A DNA stretch of 64,000 bases, taken from contig NC_135185.1 in the NCBI RefSeq assembly GCF_041146795.1, positions 29,137,529 to 29,201,528 on the forward strand, in the 5' to 3' direction. This DNA comes from Maylandia zebra (lineage: Eukaryota > Chordata > Actinopteri > Cichliformes > Cichlidae). The position numbers were made by a program, and so were the translations under genes. A model generated the notes under the pieces. It searched no databases, was not told the origin of the DNA, and saw only the letters and a program-made list of their open reading frames with translations. Of this stretch, positions 26,284 to 39,600 are shown piece after piece (position 1 is the first letter of the stretch; each line of letters opens with the position of its first letter).

Positions 26284-27250
26284 TGAGACCCCCACGCAGC
26301 CACCCTGACTGTATTACAGAGACCACCTTTGACTTTCGGTCTCATCCTGACCACATCACAGCATACTGTCACACCCAGCCACTTCCTCCGTTTCAACCTC
26401 TATCACTGCACTTGTACTGTAGGCAGCCTCAAACTGACTCTGGCCAAAACGCTGGCAAACCACTCCCAGACTCACTGCTGGCCACAGAGGAGCAGGCAGA
26501 GGTTACAGTTAACTCCAGGCACTATACCAAAATACACACTATTCCACTCCCACCACATTCCTCTTCTTTTAGCAACAATGCCAGTTAATTTTTATTCTAA
26601 ACTTAATGACATCCAGCATAATTTAAACTATGTGGAAACCATTCCTCCGTTTTAAATTGCTTGTATTTTTCACTGAAATCCTTTTGAGTACTGCAGTAGT
26701 TTTGTTGTTATTTGTGTTAAGAGAGGGCAGTGATACGAATTTCCAACTCGACTAAACAAACTTTGGTTTTTCAGTCCTTTTCTTCTTAACTTAAAGATAT
26801 GTAGTGTTTAAATGTATCAGTTAGGACCTGCTGAAATACACTGTTGTTGATCTGTTTTCCTCCTGATCAGAAAACTATCCAACTGTGCATCCATTATGCA
26901 TTTATTCATTCATAGCTCCATGTTATACCTTGGCTCAGTACTGGGTGGGAGAAGGGAGATCAGAAGAGGTCTCAGCATATCTGAAGGGTCACTACGTGAC
27001 TGTAACTATGGAGATGCATGGACAAATTGTACTCAAGTCTGTACTGTAGCTCCAAACAGAAGGGAGTGTGTGTGACCCTGGCTGTGTACGGCCAGGTCAA
27101 CAGTGTAGGGGTTTTTAATCCTACTGCAACTACTCTAGGAATAAGCGTCCCATATCATCTGTAATCAGCACTCGCTATATTGTTGCTAAGATCATTAACA
27201 CTGAAGATTTTGTTCTTTTTGTAACGGGTGATGTTAATAAAAGGGATGCT
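26284..27250 (+). terminator. ktn1 3' UTR and poly(A) signal
   Basis: About 0.95 kb of non-coding sequence follows the ktn1 stop. A canonical AATAAA at 27236-27241 is the best poly(A) signal. Open frames at 26283-26655 lack similarity to anything I recognise. If transcripts splice at the donor-like GTATAG overlapping the stop codon, this region would be intronic instead. Confidence 0.6.
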
Positions 27251-30200
27251 TGATAAATCTGTTCAGCCTCCTGTGCTGCTTCCCCCCCCCCCTTCTACCA
27301 ATGCACTTCCCTCTTCTCGCCACAGTGGGGCAGCATATAACCTAAGTTGGAACTTGAATTGATTTTGTTTATAGCCTTAACAATCCTGAACATGGGGAAA
27401 GGAAAAGTCAAAGCTTCTGTTAATGGTGCGATTGCTAGCAGGTAAATTCAGCATGACAATGCAGAATAAACATGTCCATCATGCAGAGGCGTTATTCTGG
27501 GTAAGTGTTTTTGTATAATAGTAAAAAAGCTTGATATTGCGTGCCCTCAATAATGGAACATTTGGGGTGTGACCAGGTTCCTGTGATAGTAACATGCTGT
27601 ATAATCCCTCACTATGGGACACTTTTTCTGCTTTGTGTGAGGCTTACAAATTCTATCAGCGGTACAACTCTTATGAAAGAACTAGTAGCTAAAATCTAGA
27701 ACCTTCCAAGGATGACACCTGTAATGCTGGAAAGTACCACTCTACTGTGATCATTTGAAAGTGAAATTTTACTATTCTACTTGAGCCCTTATAAAGGCAC
27801 AAAGGCCTGGGTGTATTCTTTCTAAATTTTCCATATTTTCTTTGCCACCTCCGGCTTTTTATTTTTGACAAAAGGATAAATCTGCATGCGACTAGACATG
27901 ACTTGACTGTGACTTCTCTTCGCAGAAAGCTCTTGCTCTCATCTTTTGCATGTTAAAAGGCCTTTAAAACAACAGGACTGTTGTGCTGCCTGGAGGAGGG
28001 GTGCGGGTCAGATCAGGAACACAGGCAACATGGAATCAGCACATTCCTCACATTCTCCCACACTGTCATGCTCCAGTCAGCTGACTGGAGGTCTAGCTGT
28101 TGCCTTCATGGAAACCTCGCGAACAAATATGCTTCACAGCATCTTTGATATGCTTGTTAAACTGGATCGCGCAGGAAGCACCTTTCACAGCCTGTTGTTG
28201 CAGACTGCTTAACCATGTGTGCACAACTGACTGCAAAGTGGGTATTTCCTACTATACAGTCATTTGCTTACACGCCTAAAAATGTACACGTTTGATAGTA
28301 TATCTAAAATGAGGGATATTTTCTACAGTTCCGCCATTGTAATCAATATGATGTCCTTTGTGTGGAAATTGCAGAGATTTTAAAATGTCATAAATCTGAG
28401 GTTTCACTTTGTCAGACACATGCTCATTGTTTTCAAAGTCAAAAGTCAAAGTCAACTTTATTGTCAATTCTGCCACATGTACAGGACATACAGAGAATAG
28501 AAACTACGTTACTCTCAATCCCTAGATAAAATAGCAAATCACCTCTTGCATAGAGATGCTATCACGTAAAGCCTGCCAAAGAGCAGTGAGGAAGTTGACA
28601 GGGGCCTTGTGTTTCCTTTGCTAACACTCATACCCTCAATTGTGCAATTTAGTTTGTTGCAGTACGCCTCTGCTCTGCATGCTTCTTGCTTGCTAACGCT
28701 TGACTCCTCCCCCTAAACACAGATTTACACTCATACTACACCAGCACAGCTCCAGAAAAGCAGCCCACTCCCTGCATCTGCTCCCTATCAGTGTGGTATG
28801 TGGTAGAAAGCTTTTGATCCCCCCCCTGAAAAAAAAAAATCTGTGTATGTATTTCTGTGGGTATGCATGTGGGAACGTGAATCAGACAGACACAGAAACG
28901 ACCATAGAGCTCTATTACAAAGACAATGGCGGATGAAAGCAAAGAGAAAGGAGACAGTGACACAAAAAAGGAGTAAACATTCATTATACCCACAGCATTA
29001 AGATCAGTCCCTGGCCCTTGTAGTTCCAGGCCAAATGCAGCTTGATCCCTATGCACAAATGCCGAAGAAGCTGATGTTAATCCGTGCTATCAGTGGCACC
29101 ATTAAAGGGATTCAACAAATGCCAACTATTTGACTTGTAATGCTTACAAATGCACAATACTCTGTCTTATTGTGGTGAAGTTTAAATTTGTTGTTCGTGA
29201 GGGTGGGGAGGCTTTTTCCCCCCTTCCGGCTCCTGTATTCCCTGACTACCTTTTGTTTTCTGTAGGTGTTATTGCACTTTGAAACTGGACACCAGTTCAA
29301 ATAGAAGGCCATTACTGCAGAGGCAACAGGGCTGAAGCAGTAATAGCACCTCCAGCCATGCAGATTCCTGTTAAACAAGACAGAGCCATTAAAGCGTGGA
29401 GGAGACTGCTAGACAAAAGTGGCACTTTCACCAGAAAAGCATGAGGGGGAAAAAAAAGTGAATGTGTGATGTACTAAAAGAGGTGTTACTAGAGGCTGAG
29501 AGGTTCTTAGTAGCGTCACGTGTGGACATTTGGATAAATTAGATTTCTGAGTCAGTCTCAGAAAAGCAATTAGCCAAATTACTAGGCCTTGGTGTTATTA
29601 TTTGACAAATGCGCATCAGCCAGTTGACTGACATTACAGAATGAAATAAGCATGCACTCACGGACCGGAAGCCAACAAAAGGCTTCATGCTGAAAACAGA
29701 GACAAAAATGAGCAATGGTGTGGTGAAAATAAAACCTCGAGGCATGCACATCCGTAGTGATGTCATTAAGTTGCACAATCAATCACATGCATTAGCCAGC
29801 TGCAATAAAGTCATAATCAAATAACACAAGATCCTAAGGGGTTACCAGCAAAATTACAAAATCCGATTTCACAATTTATTTTTTTCACACACTCGCTGAA
29901 AATGTACCAGGAGGATTCTGAATAGTTTTTTTTTTAAAAACCATGTCTTTTCCCACTTTTGATATCCCGTCCTCGGTAGGCATAACTACTGCACTCATAA
30001 ATCATGTGATCCTTGGCACATTTTGCTGAAACAGTAAATAATAGAAATGTAAATACAATGACAAAACGTTTAAACCTTTATTTCCGTCAAATATAGGAAA
30101 CTGCAATCACGTCAGGAAAAAGTATGATCCCTTTAAGAATTCCCAGATTTTACTCTTTGTTTACATAACAGAAGGTGCGATCCATAAACCAAGACGGGTG

Positions 30201-30400
30201 GTTTCAAAAATGATTATTACAATGTAGATTCAACTGCTTTGTCTACACGAGAATTAATTAAAGATGAAGCATTGTCATGTACTATTATCTATGTGTTTAA
30301 TGAATAGATACAATAAAATTTGACCAGGCATACCATTTTAACCAAGGCGTAGGTAGAGAGCCCCCCCTATACAAAGTAAAGTAGAAGTGAATGGTACGTT
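27251..30400. other. ktn1-peli2 intergenic region
   Basis: About 3 kb between the ktn1 poly(A) signal and the peli2 promoter. Apart from the interspersed repeat at 28433-28532 and a poly-C run near 27284, I recognise nothing. Short open frames on both strands have no family signature. Confidence 0.6.
28433..28532. repeat. dispersed fish repeat fragment (GTCAAAGTCAACTTTATTG type)
   Basis: The stretch begins with tandem AAAGTC words and runs through AACTTTATTGTCAATTCTGCCACATGTACAGGACATACAGAGAA in pieces that I recognise as a very common teleost interspersed repeat. I am not sure of its class. It is a truncated fragment without coding capacity. Confidence 0.55.
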
Positions 30401-30659
30401 CCGGCCCTGGTCCTCGCTGTTTTTGTATCTGCTTTAGAGCGCATTCAACCGCCAAGTAAGTTACGTTTTGCTATGTCACGCCGAAGAAGTTTCAGACCAG
30501 TTTATTTTTAGCAAACTTGATTCGTGAGAACACTGAAACACATGCTGCCGTGTACGCGATCTGAAGCGAGTCTGCGTCGCGCTTTTTAAGGAGGAATTTT
30601 AGGTAATTTGTGAACCGTTATTACTGTAAAGCTAACCGTGAAGTGAAGCCAGGAGCCTC
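30400..30659 (+). promoter_or_regulatory. peli2 promoter and 5' UTR
   Basis: The 260 bases before the peli2 start codon are richer in CG dinucleotides than the flanks (for example GTACGCGATC, GTCTGCGTCGCGC around 30552-30582), as expected at a vertebrate promoter. I see no clear TATA box, and the transcription start cannot be placed from sequence alone. The coding start lies in exon 1, so no separate 5' UTR exon is required. Confidence 0.5.
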
Positions 30660-33600
30660 ATGTTTTCGTTAAGCCAAGAGGAGCACTGCGCCCCATCCAT
30701 AGACCTAGTGAAATACGGAGAGCTGGTGGTTCTGGGGTAAGTTGAATCGTTGTTGTATTTGCTTCTGAGTAAGTGTGGACATGAAACTGAAAACGAGTGT
30801 TTGTTTTTAAGTTTCACAAACGGCCACTCACACTGCTACCTAAGCTACATGACTGTAAGTTTTTGAAAATAGCATGGAGTTAGCAGTGATGCGTTGTGTA
30901 TTTTTGTTTTTTAAATTCAAGATCAACTTCCAACACAGGCGACATTATATAACATCAAAGAGGCGCTGTGATGATTTTCAGGGAGCACGTCAAGCTCTGT
31001 TTAGAAATTTACAAGCTCACGTTATCCCACAAATCAGACACGTGCGCAATTACAAATGTGGACGTTTTAAATATCCCATTCCCTGTCAACCCTGATAACT
31101 ACAAACTGCCTGCATGTGTCTACATATCTGTGTCCGTGAAATAGGACAGATTTGGGACAACTTTGGGAACCCCAGTGAAATTTATTCAGCAACTCTGACC
31201 GGACGCTCCTTCTTACCTTAAAGTTGGATTCATGGGGTTTTAGGAATTCGGAAGTAGTGATGGTCCCCTCCCCCAGCCCCAGGGTGCTTCCTTTAACACA
31301 ACTTCTGCAGTCACGCACGCACGTACTGCCGGCTGTTCTCCGAGTTTAAAACCACACTCCTTGACCTGCAAAAAGTTACCTTATATTCCTTATTTAACAG
31401 ACAAGGGGAGCTTAAATGTCGGATAACAGCGAGAGCCTTATGAAGTACTCTGTAATGATATATGTAATTCGATAAAATGATATTGGGATATGCTACCTGA
31501 TGTGGGGAACATTCAAATGTTATTTATACAGTAAAACATTTTTTCTGTTCATAGAGAAAATCAGCCAAAGTATGTGCTGAATTATACTGTATAGTAAGTA
31601 GTAAGGAGTCGGTTACTGATTTCCATACCTTATACAGTATCTGCCATTACCCACAATGCTCCAGTGCAAGTCAGAGAAACAAGGGAAAGCAGTGGACAAG
31701 TTTATCTAATCTCACAGGATATATTCTTAAATTGCTTTATACTAGCAGAGTCTAAGCTGCCTATGGGAACAGCATCAAAGGCTGCTCAGTCAAGCTACCT
31801 TTCTGCTGTTTTTTTCCATCTTTGTATTTGTTTATATCTCAGTATGGAGTAATTTTTGTTGGGCAGGCACAGAACCACCATGTTTTCACAGAGTGTTGAA
31901 AACAAGCCGAGCTGTAGTTCTTTAGTTATTTATTTATGTGTTTTTTATTATTCATCTGCTTTAAATCATCTTATGTGGCTTCTTAAAAGCCTTACTGGCA
32001 TCTTTACATTTCTTGCCCAACCAGTAGATGATCAGTAATCAGTTCCTTATTGTCAAGCCTCCATACTTATTTGCCTTTAAGTTTATCGCTTACTTATTTC
32101 AAGGTATTTACAAGGCTCTTCTGACAGTTTCACATTGCAGAACAATTACGTCAAACCTGCAGCAGTGGAAATTTTGCCTTGGTGTCAAGAACCTGTGTAG
32201 ACGTGCATTTTTTTTCTATATAGTAAACTGGTCAGGAGTCTCTACAGAAACTGATAAGAGCCTCACCATTAACTGTATTGTTGTCAATAAAATATCAGTA
32301 ATTTACCCAATGAAAAAAAAAAAAGAAGTCAGTCTCATACATTTACTGATATAATTTCAGGTAAATATAAAACATGGGAAAGAAACTGCCAAGGAATTAT
32401 GACTTAAAGCATTATTTATCAAAAAAGATGGTAATATTCTGTCCGTCTGTTATTTTGCCCATCAGATGTATTGATAGCTGGCATGCGCTGGTCATTTTCA
32501 AGCTATTTGTTGAAGTAATCTTTGTTTTTCACATCACTCTTTACATTTAAAAGCCTTTTGTAGAAGAGCACACCTACTCCTGTTAAGTATTTGAATTATT
32601 TGGCATTCATTCTGTAACTATCCAGTTGCCACTTGTACTGGATAATATCAGAAAGTACACAGACAGTCTGTTAATGTAAAAAGGCAAACAAAATAAGCAG
32701 TTACTCACATCTGTGTTGTCACCGAATAAAGCCAGTGTAACTTTTACCTTTATTATATCATAACTGCTTTGTCCTCTTTTTGTTTTTGTTTTGTTTTTTC
32801 ATTTTGTTTTGTGTGTTTTTGTTTGGTTGTTTAGAATTCATTTAGGACAAATTGCCACAAGCTATCCTTCTAAACAGTCACCTTCTCGTCCTGTCTGTAT
32901 TGTCTTGGCCAACAGATGATGGAAAACATGAGTGACTGAACTTTGGCCAATGGCCAGTCCTGAGGCGCTTATAAAAGTTATAAAATTTTTATAGTTCAGA
33001 TTTACTGGTGTCCATGCGGCTGTGTGACTTTCATCTTTACAGTATTTGAAATAAGGTGCTGAAATGATGGCTTACACAGAGAGCAGACTACACTGTGTTT
33101 TTGTACACTGCCCTCCACCCATACACTCGCAGTCATAGTGCTTATTGTAAGGGATAAAAAGTGCTGAGTGCTTATTACCCCAGGCTCGGTATGTGGCATG
33201 TTTGAAGCTGGTACTTTTGTTCCCTCTCCTGACATAAAGACACATATGTGAATCAGATGTGACGGGTGTATAATCACTGCCATGACATCACATCCCATTG
33301 ATAAAACTGATGGTAGACAAGATAGCTGACAGCATGGAACAAAGCTTGTTTGAGCAGCAGTTCCCTCAGTGGTTTGTTGCCATGACCGTGGTGGCTCTTA
33401 TTACTTGCATGGCTGCCCCTCCATCTCTGCCGCCGCAGATTGGCTTGGTGCTGGTCAGTGAAAGGAGGCAGGATGAGGAGGGGGTGCTGCATGGGTATCC
33501 TGCAAATGAAAGGATGGATTGATCAGGACTCAGCCTTTGCCTCTCTTCAGCTTCCTCTGTCCATTGTGGCAGGGAGACTAGGCCTATTGATTGAACTTTC

Positions 33601-36600
33601 TACATTTTGCCTTAGAGAACCACTCATTAAAGGAAAGTGTACAAATCAACTTGGGAGCATCTTTGGTACAGACTGACATAGATCGTGCCTTTTTATTAAT
33701 ATTATGTAATTTAAATGGTATAAAGAGAAGAGACATCTCTTTCTGGGGTTTTTTGTCAGTACTACAATAGAAGCATTTAAAGATTTCAGGTGTAACTGGT
33801 TTAATCTAGAGTGGTGCAGTGGTTAGCATGATCACCACTCAACAAGTATTCAAACCTCTTGGTGGATTGAGGCGTTTCTGTGTGCAGTTTGCATGTACGT
33901 CCTGTGCCTGCGTAGGTTTTTTTTTTTTTTTTTTTTCCTTTTTTTCCAGTTGCAGCAGGATCCTCCCACAGTCCAAACACACTCATGTTAAGGTAATTCA
34001 GAGGTTCAGAAACTGCAGGGCATGAACAACTAGGCAAAAGAGAGACTTTTGTTTATTACCAAACCAGATTTGGCTAATGCTATTGTGCTTACTTGTATAT
34101 AAAGTAAAGTGGGGTATGCCAGAAGAGGTTTGAGAGCCACTGGGATTTTTGTTGATTGTGAATTGGCTGTAAATATGCATTGGAGAGTATGTGGTAGTCT
34201 GTCTTTCTGGGTCAGCCCTGTGATTGACTGGCAGCCTGGCCAAGATGTGCCCAGCCTCTCACCCCGTGACGCCTGGGCTAGGCTCCAGCACCCCTGCTGC
34301 CCTAAGTTGGATAAATGGATAAGAAAATGGGTGGATGATGCTCATTTAGTTGACTCATACTGTCTTTGCTCATCATGCCATCTGGTTGTCTGTTAATGAT
34401 GTATTATTTATGTATTTTTACAGCTTAGATTGATTTAGATGAAGTCCTAGTGACCTAGAAATCATCTTGTGTGACCCTGTAAGCCTAACCTAACTTTCTG
34501 TATTTCTAATGAGTGTTACAGCTATTCAGCATATCTTCTCCTCATTCTGTGAACACTAGCCTTTCATGTTAGCATAGGAAGTAGGAGGTGCTGTTGGCTC
34601 CTTACCGCAACCCTGGAGGATAGGTGATATGCCAGAGTCTTCTAATCCCTGCTGCTAAGTATTGGAAGGTAAATCCGCTGTCTGTCTGGCACGGGTCAAA
34701 AGGGAAAGCGATCACAATTAGTTGGAACGCAGCTTTAAAGAGCCTGTCCTAGCTAATGTGACGGTGGCAGTTCCTGCATGACAGAATATTGTTCCTCGGT
34801 ATAATGCTGAATAATTGAAAGCATATGCTGCGTTTCTTGCAGAGCTAGGGTTATATTCTCCAGTCAGAATTCATCATGGCAAAAACACTAAGCTGGATAG
34901 CATTTGATTGTGTGCTTTGTATGAGACACACAGGGGCAGGTAGCCAGCCAGTAGACCCCCCTAAACTGAAAAGACATCTTTATGTAGGGCTGGCTGGTCT
35001 TTATTTAGGTGGGGTGTTTTTAGAGCAGGTCAAATAAAAGTGGAGTACAGAGAACAAACCATGTGAAATTAGCTTAGGAATGTGTGCATCAATAAAGGGG
35101 CTTTATTTGTTTTCTCTTACAGATTACTTGTAAATGAAAGCAACACAATTACTATATAAATGGGGGGAAAGTGGGCATTATTTTATTTTTCTTTAGATTT
35201 AATGTAACTTATGTCTTGTACACTTGTACTTTATTTTGAAAGCAGCATGAGAAGGCCAGCTCAGGCTTTTGGAGCCCAAGATTTCACAACTGTGTAAGGG
35301 TCTGCATTTAAAGTGTGCACTGGTCTAATGACATGGAAATAGAATCCCTGAAATGGCCTTGAAAGGAGTACGATCAGACAGTAATCACCACTAAAAGTAA
35401 AAGCTGAACACTTTAGGAGAGAAGGTAAGCAGGTCTGCTGTCATTTGACACTTTCCTCCTGTCTTTCTGTCTTTGTATTTGTTGCATTTAGTCCATAGAA
35501 TCTTCCAGTGCCTCTCTAGCTCTCTGTGGGTGGCTTGTCCTACAGGCCAGCTTTGTGCACTGTGCTGACTAGGACCATGTGTTTCTTTGCCTGGCCAGCC
35601 GTGTGGAGACATGGGACAGGTGGACTAGCCTGGGAGGGAGGTGGGAAGGAGCAGAAGGAGGTTCTGTTGCTATTGTTCAGAAACAGAAAGGAAAAATGTC
35701 AGATTACATTTGGCTCGTAGACTCTGTTCCCCTCCGATACATTGGTGTGCAAACTTGAGGCATATAATATAAATGTGTATCTTGTGCAAAGTGTCTGTTC
35801 AGCACATTTGTGGTTTATGTGAGTGTGTGACAGAAGGTCTGTGTGTTGGATGATAGTCGAGCATGGGGTGTTCCAGCTGTAGGAACCAGCTGGTGGATAG
35901 AAAGAAGACCAGTTGTACCGGAAGGGGCTTCTTCATTCACAAAGAGCAGCTTAGGCTAGGTGCCTCTCAGCACACTAAAGGGCAAAACTGGAGTCTGTTA
36001 TTAAATGATTTTGGAAACGGAACAGATAGCTTTGTAAGCTGTATCCGTGTATAAAATTCATCTTTGAAAGAATGTGTCTGAGTCATCCACCCAGACCGTG
36101 CATTCCCAAAATGATAGCAAACCTGACATGCATCTTAAAACGTGCTCCTGCCTGGGACACAGAGCAAAAGAACAGCTGCAGTTTACACAGTGCACGCACA
36201 CTGAAATCACCAGCACCAGAGTGCATTATGTAATAAGAGCCGTTATCCAAGGTAACGCTTAGATTACTAATAGGGTGTATTAGATTGTCAGTGATGTAAT
36301 GCGTGGCAAATCTCCTTTTCAGAACACACGAATGTTTCTAATTCTCCGTGTTTACTTCTTATATGATTACAAGACTTTTGCCTGTAAATCTCATTAGACA
36401 CATCTTTTTGCAGCTATGGAAGCTGTTAGCATTTTCACACAGATGAAATAAATAAATAACTGTCAATTTGCTGTCCTTCTCTCCACCCTGTCCCGTCTCT
36501 GACAGGTACAATGGCTCCCTGCCCAACGGAGATCGCGGTAGACGGAAAAGCAGATTTGCTCTATACAAGAGAATCAAACCCAATGGTGTATCACCAAGCA

Positions 36601-39600
36601 CTGTGCACGTCCTCAACACACCCCAGGCCACCAAGGTACAGAAGGATGATTTAAAGTGATTTAATGAACAGGCTCTCAGTGGGATTGAACATCTGTCTGC
36701 CTTTCTTCTTCAGACAAAATGTATGAAAGTGTGCAAAAACGTAACAGAAGAAGGAGGTGATATTTCTTTTTTTTTTTTTTTAGGTAATAGTTTGGGGTTT
36801 TTTGTTTTTTTTTTTGGTTTTGCATATATACATAAGAGGATTTGGCTGTATATGAAGTGGAAAGCATAATTTCTATAAATGAACCCCCTTTGTTTTTTGG
36901 GGTTTTTTTTTTTTTTTTTTTTTTTTTCCCACAGCAGCTGAATGGCCTTTTAGTGATTGTGGTAGCTAGTAAATTGTGCTGTGAAAAGCACTTTACATTA
37001 TTGTTGGCAGACCTTAATGTTGACATTTCCACTACAATGACTAGTTCCTAGCTGGGCTTCAGAGTTTCTCTTCACGGCAGACTGCCTGCAGGGAAGTGCC
37101 ACATCCAGTAAAACGTGTTTGCCTTCCTGCATTCCTACCTTCGGTTCCTAGGCGAAACTGCTAAACATCAGACAAGACCCACTTACCTCTGCACCACTTG
37201 GAGACCAGTGTTTGACATTTTTAGCTAAAAGGCTGTCTGGTTCAGGTTACTGTCAGGTTGCGGAATCCAGAAATCTGCTCTGGGACGATTCAGTGACAGA
37301 GGCCTTTTCATGGCAGAGATTGCGCTTTATTTTGTTTGAGTTTGAGCTGCAGTGTGCTGTGAAATATGGCTGAAGTGTTCTGCTGCTCCACATCATAAAT
37401 TACGTCTCAGATAGTTTGCTATCTGCATTAGATGTGGCTGTTTTTACTGTGCATTACATTAGTTACTGGCTGTTTCACTGACCACTTCGACCCTGGCACC
37501 GTGTTATGGGACTTGAAGGATGAGCTCAGGGGTTGTTGCTTTATGCTGACCTGGCTCATCCAGGTGTATAAACGGTCAAAAAAGGGCCATTCTGTAAGAG
37601 ACGAGCTGGGTGGTCAGCTTATTTTAAGGAGAAGGGGGTATTAAAGAGGTGAATCACTAAAATGAAGCCCACCCCCTGTAACCCATTCTTGCTCCCTTCC
37701 AGTGCAGCATACGAATGAGCTGAGGAGTCTCTGCGGCTGAGAGGGAGAGCTCACGTGTCGGTGCACACTCTAGTGTTCATGGCAGATAATGAGGAGCTCC
37801 CATGATGCCACTGCCAGCCTCGTATTCAAAACATTATGATTCCAACTCCTACCACTCGGGAAGGTTGGGGGAGGATATTTTGGGGGCGTAGCGTTTATAA
37901 AAAATACATATTTGTGTGTGCACTGCTCCTTTTTTAGTTCTTTAACAGGTGGAGCACCATTTGTTTGTAGCAGCGCAGTCAAGACAAGACTGCATGCGAT
38001 GATGACATTTGTCCCCGTGTGCATCTGATGTTACAGCAGACCGTGGCAGCTCTGATGACCCACTTTCCCTCTCCCGCTTTCCCTCCTGCACGTGACGAAG
38101 AGGAGGGGGATGTTTAGGAAATGGAATTTTGCAGATTAGAGCAGAGATGGCATGTGGTACAGTGTTGATGGAAGCTGGGGCCGGGCTTTAACCAAGCCTT
38201 CCTCGCTACACTGACATGAAGCAGTTCAGTTGCCTGGCGAGCTTGTGTTAACCGAGGCCAGCAGGGAGTTTATGGTCACTGTTTTGCGAGTGTGACTTTA
38301 CACAGTCTTTTTTTTTTTTTTTGTTCCGCTTCCCAAAAAATTCTTGTAATAGGTTTTAGGATTTTGGTAACATCATGACAAAATTACACAATAAGCCTGT
38401 AGAGCTTTGGCTTAATTGTGAGCTGTAAAAAACCGCACATGCACGCTAATAATCCATAGAAATGTTCCAAGTTGTCAATAACAAAACAAAAATAAGGACA
38501 ATAACATGTTTTCTTCCAGGAGCACCTCGTAGTTGTTGATTCTAAGGAAGTGAATCATCACTTAAGTGCCATGTGTTTTAATAGTGGGTTTGACTTTTTG
38601 CTCTGGTCTTTAATTTAACCTCACCAACGAGGAAAGGATTGTGCAAGGAAGGTTTTACTGTAGTTCTGCTGTGCTGTTTGGCACTCTCAGATCCGGTGAT
38701 AAAGCCACAGATTGGATGATGATTTATTATACTGTTGCACTGTGTACTTTGTTATGAACAAGTTGGGTTTTTTGTTTGTTTGTTTTCACATTTCAGGCTG
38801 TGAGCTGTAAAGGTCAGCACAGTATCTCCTACACGCTATCGAGGAACCACACCGTAGTGGTAGAGTACAGCCATGATAAAGACACAGATATGTTTCAGGT
38901 AAAAGTCCGTTCACTTTTACTTTGGCACACAACTGCATTCAGATACATTCACACCCCGTACATTAGTTTCTCAGCGATTACAGTACTTCTTTATAGTCAG
39001 AAAACATAGAACAAAAAGGCTTTTGTTCTGCTTTTTTTTTAATGTACTTCTATACCTAACATTACCAGTTTCGATCTAGTAAAGCCAGGAGGAGTATTTC
39101 CTCTCTGACAGCCAAAAATGGTCAGAGCCTGTTCCCCATTCCCATGGCAGGATGTGGCTGTATTTTTAACAGCAGGAGAGCTGCTAGTTCTGTGGCTAAG
39201 ACATGTTGTTTGAATTTGATGCTACTTAACCTGTTTTGTTTTTTTAAGGACTGACAGTTGTTGCAAAGATTTTATTGCCCTTTTATTGTTTGTGTTCTGT
39301 TATATTGCCTACAGGGGCTTCAAAGGCTGTCAGAACAGTAATTGCTATATCTTTAGATTGTCATTTCAAATGGCTCTTTATGAATGGGATAAATGAAAAT
39401 ATGGATGTAAGCTTTAATTTGACTGATTGACAAGGTGTCTTTGGGCTCTTTTAGCCACTTTGGTTATACACAACCACCTGATTAGACTGCAAAGTTAAAC
39501 ATTTATGTATAAAATGCTTTTCACAGAGTAAAATAAGTAAAGTAAGTAAGAAAATTAAGTGTTGTAATAGCAGAAAAGCAAGTTAAGACACACAAAAAGT

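Noticed and set aside
36903-37051. T25 plus CCCACAG resembling an acceptor with an open frame after it
   Set aside because: Pellino sequence is continuous between exons 36506-36635 and 38797-38898; the open frame after the T run has no similarity.
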